Source: Flavobacteriaceae bacterium Ap0902
Lineage (GTDB): Bacteria > Bacteroidota > Bacteroidia > Flavobacteriales > Weeksellaceae
DNA length: 64,000 bases
NCBI GenBank assembly: GCA_009835005.1
Contig: WTFG01000009.1
Location: 1-64,000 of the forward strand
Direction of reading: 5' to 3'
Shown: positions 63,024 through 64,000 of the stretch, in pieces
How positions within the stretch are numbered: the first letter of the stretch is position 1
How the letters are laid out: each line of letters begins with the position of its first letter
The notes under the pieces: model-generated
Told to the model about the DNA's origin: nothing
What the model saw: only the letters and a program-made list of their open reading frames with translations
The model's database searches: none
Program-made: the position numbers and the translations under genes

Positions 63024-63491
63024 ATGATTCGGTATTTATTAATCTTAACCGTTTTCTGTTTCCTTCTATTGAATTGTGAGGACGATGATATTTGTGTAGA
63101 GCAAACTACGCCCAGATTAAACCTTAGATTCAATCAAATAACGCCAGACAAAGTCATGGACTCCTTGATTATTTATAGAGAAAACAGGGAAGGAGAATTT
63201 GATTTAATAACTAGAAGATTGGTCATAGATTCTATACAAGTGTCGCTTCCTGTAGAAGAGCGAAGCCAAGCTAGATTCATTATTGGCACTAGGACTTTTG
63301 ACTCTAGTAATCAGGATACGCTCACTATAAATTATGAATATACTTTGCAGTTTATTTCTAAAGCCTGTGGTTATGGAGTTAACTATTTAAATACTTCCTA
63401 TGATATTACAAACCATTATTTTAATTCTATAGATACCTTACAAAATGAAATTACCAGTGAAACTGCTGATCATATTATGCTTAATTATTAG
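63024..63491 (+). CDS. DUF6452-type lipoprotein
   Basis: A 155-residue small secreted protein with a lipoprotein signal (FCFLLLNC, Cys18). A conserved Cys of EDDDICVEQTTPRLNLRF and a later SKACGYGVNY follow. It matches the DUF6452 family found beside rlmD and DUF6048 in flavobacteria. No function is known. It starts immediately after the rlmD stop, and its end overlaps the next gene by 47 bases in another frame. Confidence 0.8.
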   Translation: MIRYLLILTVFCFLLLNCEDDDICVEQTTPRLNLRFNQITPDKVMDSLIIYRENREGEFDLITRRLVIDSIQVSLPVEERSQARFIIGTRTFDSSNQDTLTINYEYTLQFISKACGYGVNYLNTSYDITNHYFNSIDTLQNEITSETADHIMLNY

Positions 63492-64000
63492 TCCTTATAT
63501 GCTCTATGGGCAAATAAATGAGGCGTTAGATAGTATTGATATCAAGATGCAGAAAGAACCTTCTGCCTTTATTGCACTCGATTTATTTTCACCTATTTAT
63601 GGATTGTTTACAGATAAAAAGGGCTTAGAAATCTTAGCCACGTATCCTTTAAAAAGAAAGTTACATTTGGCCGCAGAAGTAGGATATGAGCAAAATAGAT
63701 ACATGGAGAATAGTTGGGATGCAGAAGTTTCGGGACCTTTTGCCAGATTGGGAGCTCAATATTTCATATCTTTAGATAATAAAGACTCCCAGATGGGTTT
63801 CTATTTAGGAAGTAGGTTTGCGTATGCGAATTATCAACAAACTATCCATTCCTTTTTAGTTCAAGGAAGTGATGGGAATAACACCACCTCATCTCTTCCA
63901 GAACATAAGGCGTCTGCTTGGTGGTTTGAACCACTAGCTGGAGGTAGGGTGTCCATATTCCAATCTCCTTTTTATATTGACGCCAGCATTAGACTTAAAA
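63445..64000 (+). CDS. DUF6048-type outer-membrane protein, 3' truncated
   Basis: The ATG at 63445 opens a frame that runs without a stop to the window end (185 codons). It starts with a signal peptide (KLLIILCLIISPYMLYGQ). The mature part has beta-barrel-like segments such as KLHLAAEVGYEQNRYM, ARLGAQYFI and QMGFYLGSRFAYANYQQ. This fits the DUF6048 outer-membrane family, normally encoded next to DUF6452. Function is unknown. The 47-base overlap with DUF6452 suggests coupled translation. Confidence 0.8.
   Translation, partial: MKLPVKLLIILCLIISPYMLYGQINEALDSIDIKMQKEPSAFIALDLFSPIYGLFTDKKGLEILATYPLKRKLHLAAEVGYEQNRYMENSWDAEVSGPFARLGAQYFISLDNKDSQMGFYLGSRFAYANYQQTIHSFLVQGSDGNNTTSSLPEHKASAWWFEPLAGGRVSIFQSPFYIDASIRLK

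Noticed and set aside
1-64000. CRISPR arrays, tRNA or rRNA genes
   Set aside because: No regularly spaced direct repeats and no cloverleaf-like or rRNA-like sequence were seen in the intergenic gaps.

Overview
The window looks like chromosomal DNA of a gliding member of the Flavobacteriia (Bacteroidota). It carries type IX secretion and gliding genes (porV, porU, gldJ, gldB, gldC), is AT-rich, and most transcription units start just downstream of the Bacteroidota -7 element TAnnTTTG. The T9SS sorting-domain fragment at the left edge, the gldJ-murF pair, gldB-gldC beside nadE, and the RlmD/DUF6452/DUF6048 trio all fit this group. The species cannot be named from the sequence alone.

Positions 464-37274 form one long surface-polysaccharide (O-antigen or capsule) locus made of separately promoted modules. 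Module 1 (464-6487): a flippase, a VioA-like sugar aminotransferase, an ATP-grasp/SDR fusion and a GT-B-like transferase. Module 2 (6682-12141): RmlA, two tandem FdtA-like ketoisomerases, a formyltransferase with ankyrin repeats, an FdtB-like aminotransferase and a second flippase. With RmlB supplied from elsewhere, this makes a dTDP-3-formamido-3,6-dideoxyhexose. Module 3 (12350-22441): a legionaminic-acid-type nonulosonate pathway (LegB, LegC, LegI, LegG, PtmE-like, LegF), interrupted between LegC and LegI by GNAT, ACC-deaminase-like, asparagine-synthetase-like and ATP-grasp genes. Module 4 (24977-22444, minus strand): a third flippase and a transferase with sialyltransferase-like HP and SS motifs. 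Module 5 (25164-33205): a second VioA plus a PglD/VioB-like acetyltransferase, a GT56-type 4-acetamido-4,6-dideoxyhexosyltransferase, two GT2, two GT4 and the only Wzy-like polymerase. Then come ugd, with its own promoter and terminator, and an MBOAT/SGNH-like O-acetylation pair.

The right part is mostly core genome. A minus-strand cysQ-cysC-cysD-cysN operon makes and recycles PAPS. A TetR-TolC-adaptor-RND efflux operon follows, also on the minus strand. PorU and PorV diverge from gldJ-murF. A polyprenyl synthetase, a GSCFA protein and TatD form a tight minus-strand operon. After them lie an ArsC/Spx-like gene, gldB-gldC divergent from nadE, rlmD, and the DUF6452/DUF6048 pair, the last gene being cut by the window end.

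The best candidate for an undescribed system is the four-gene cassette 14684-18564 inside the legionaminate operon. I read it as a possible pathway that builds an amino-acid-like acyl group and attaches it to the nonulosonate. A second ATP-grasp, fused to an SDR and next to VioA-1, suggests the same chemistry on a 4-amino sugar. These functions are inference. No transposase, CRISPR array, tRNA or rRNA was seen, and no gene-free stretch exceeds 300 bases.
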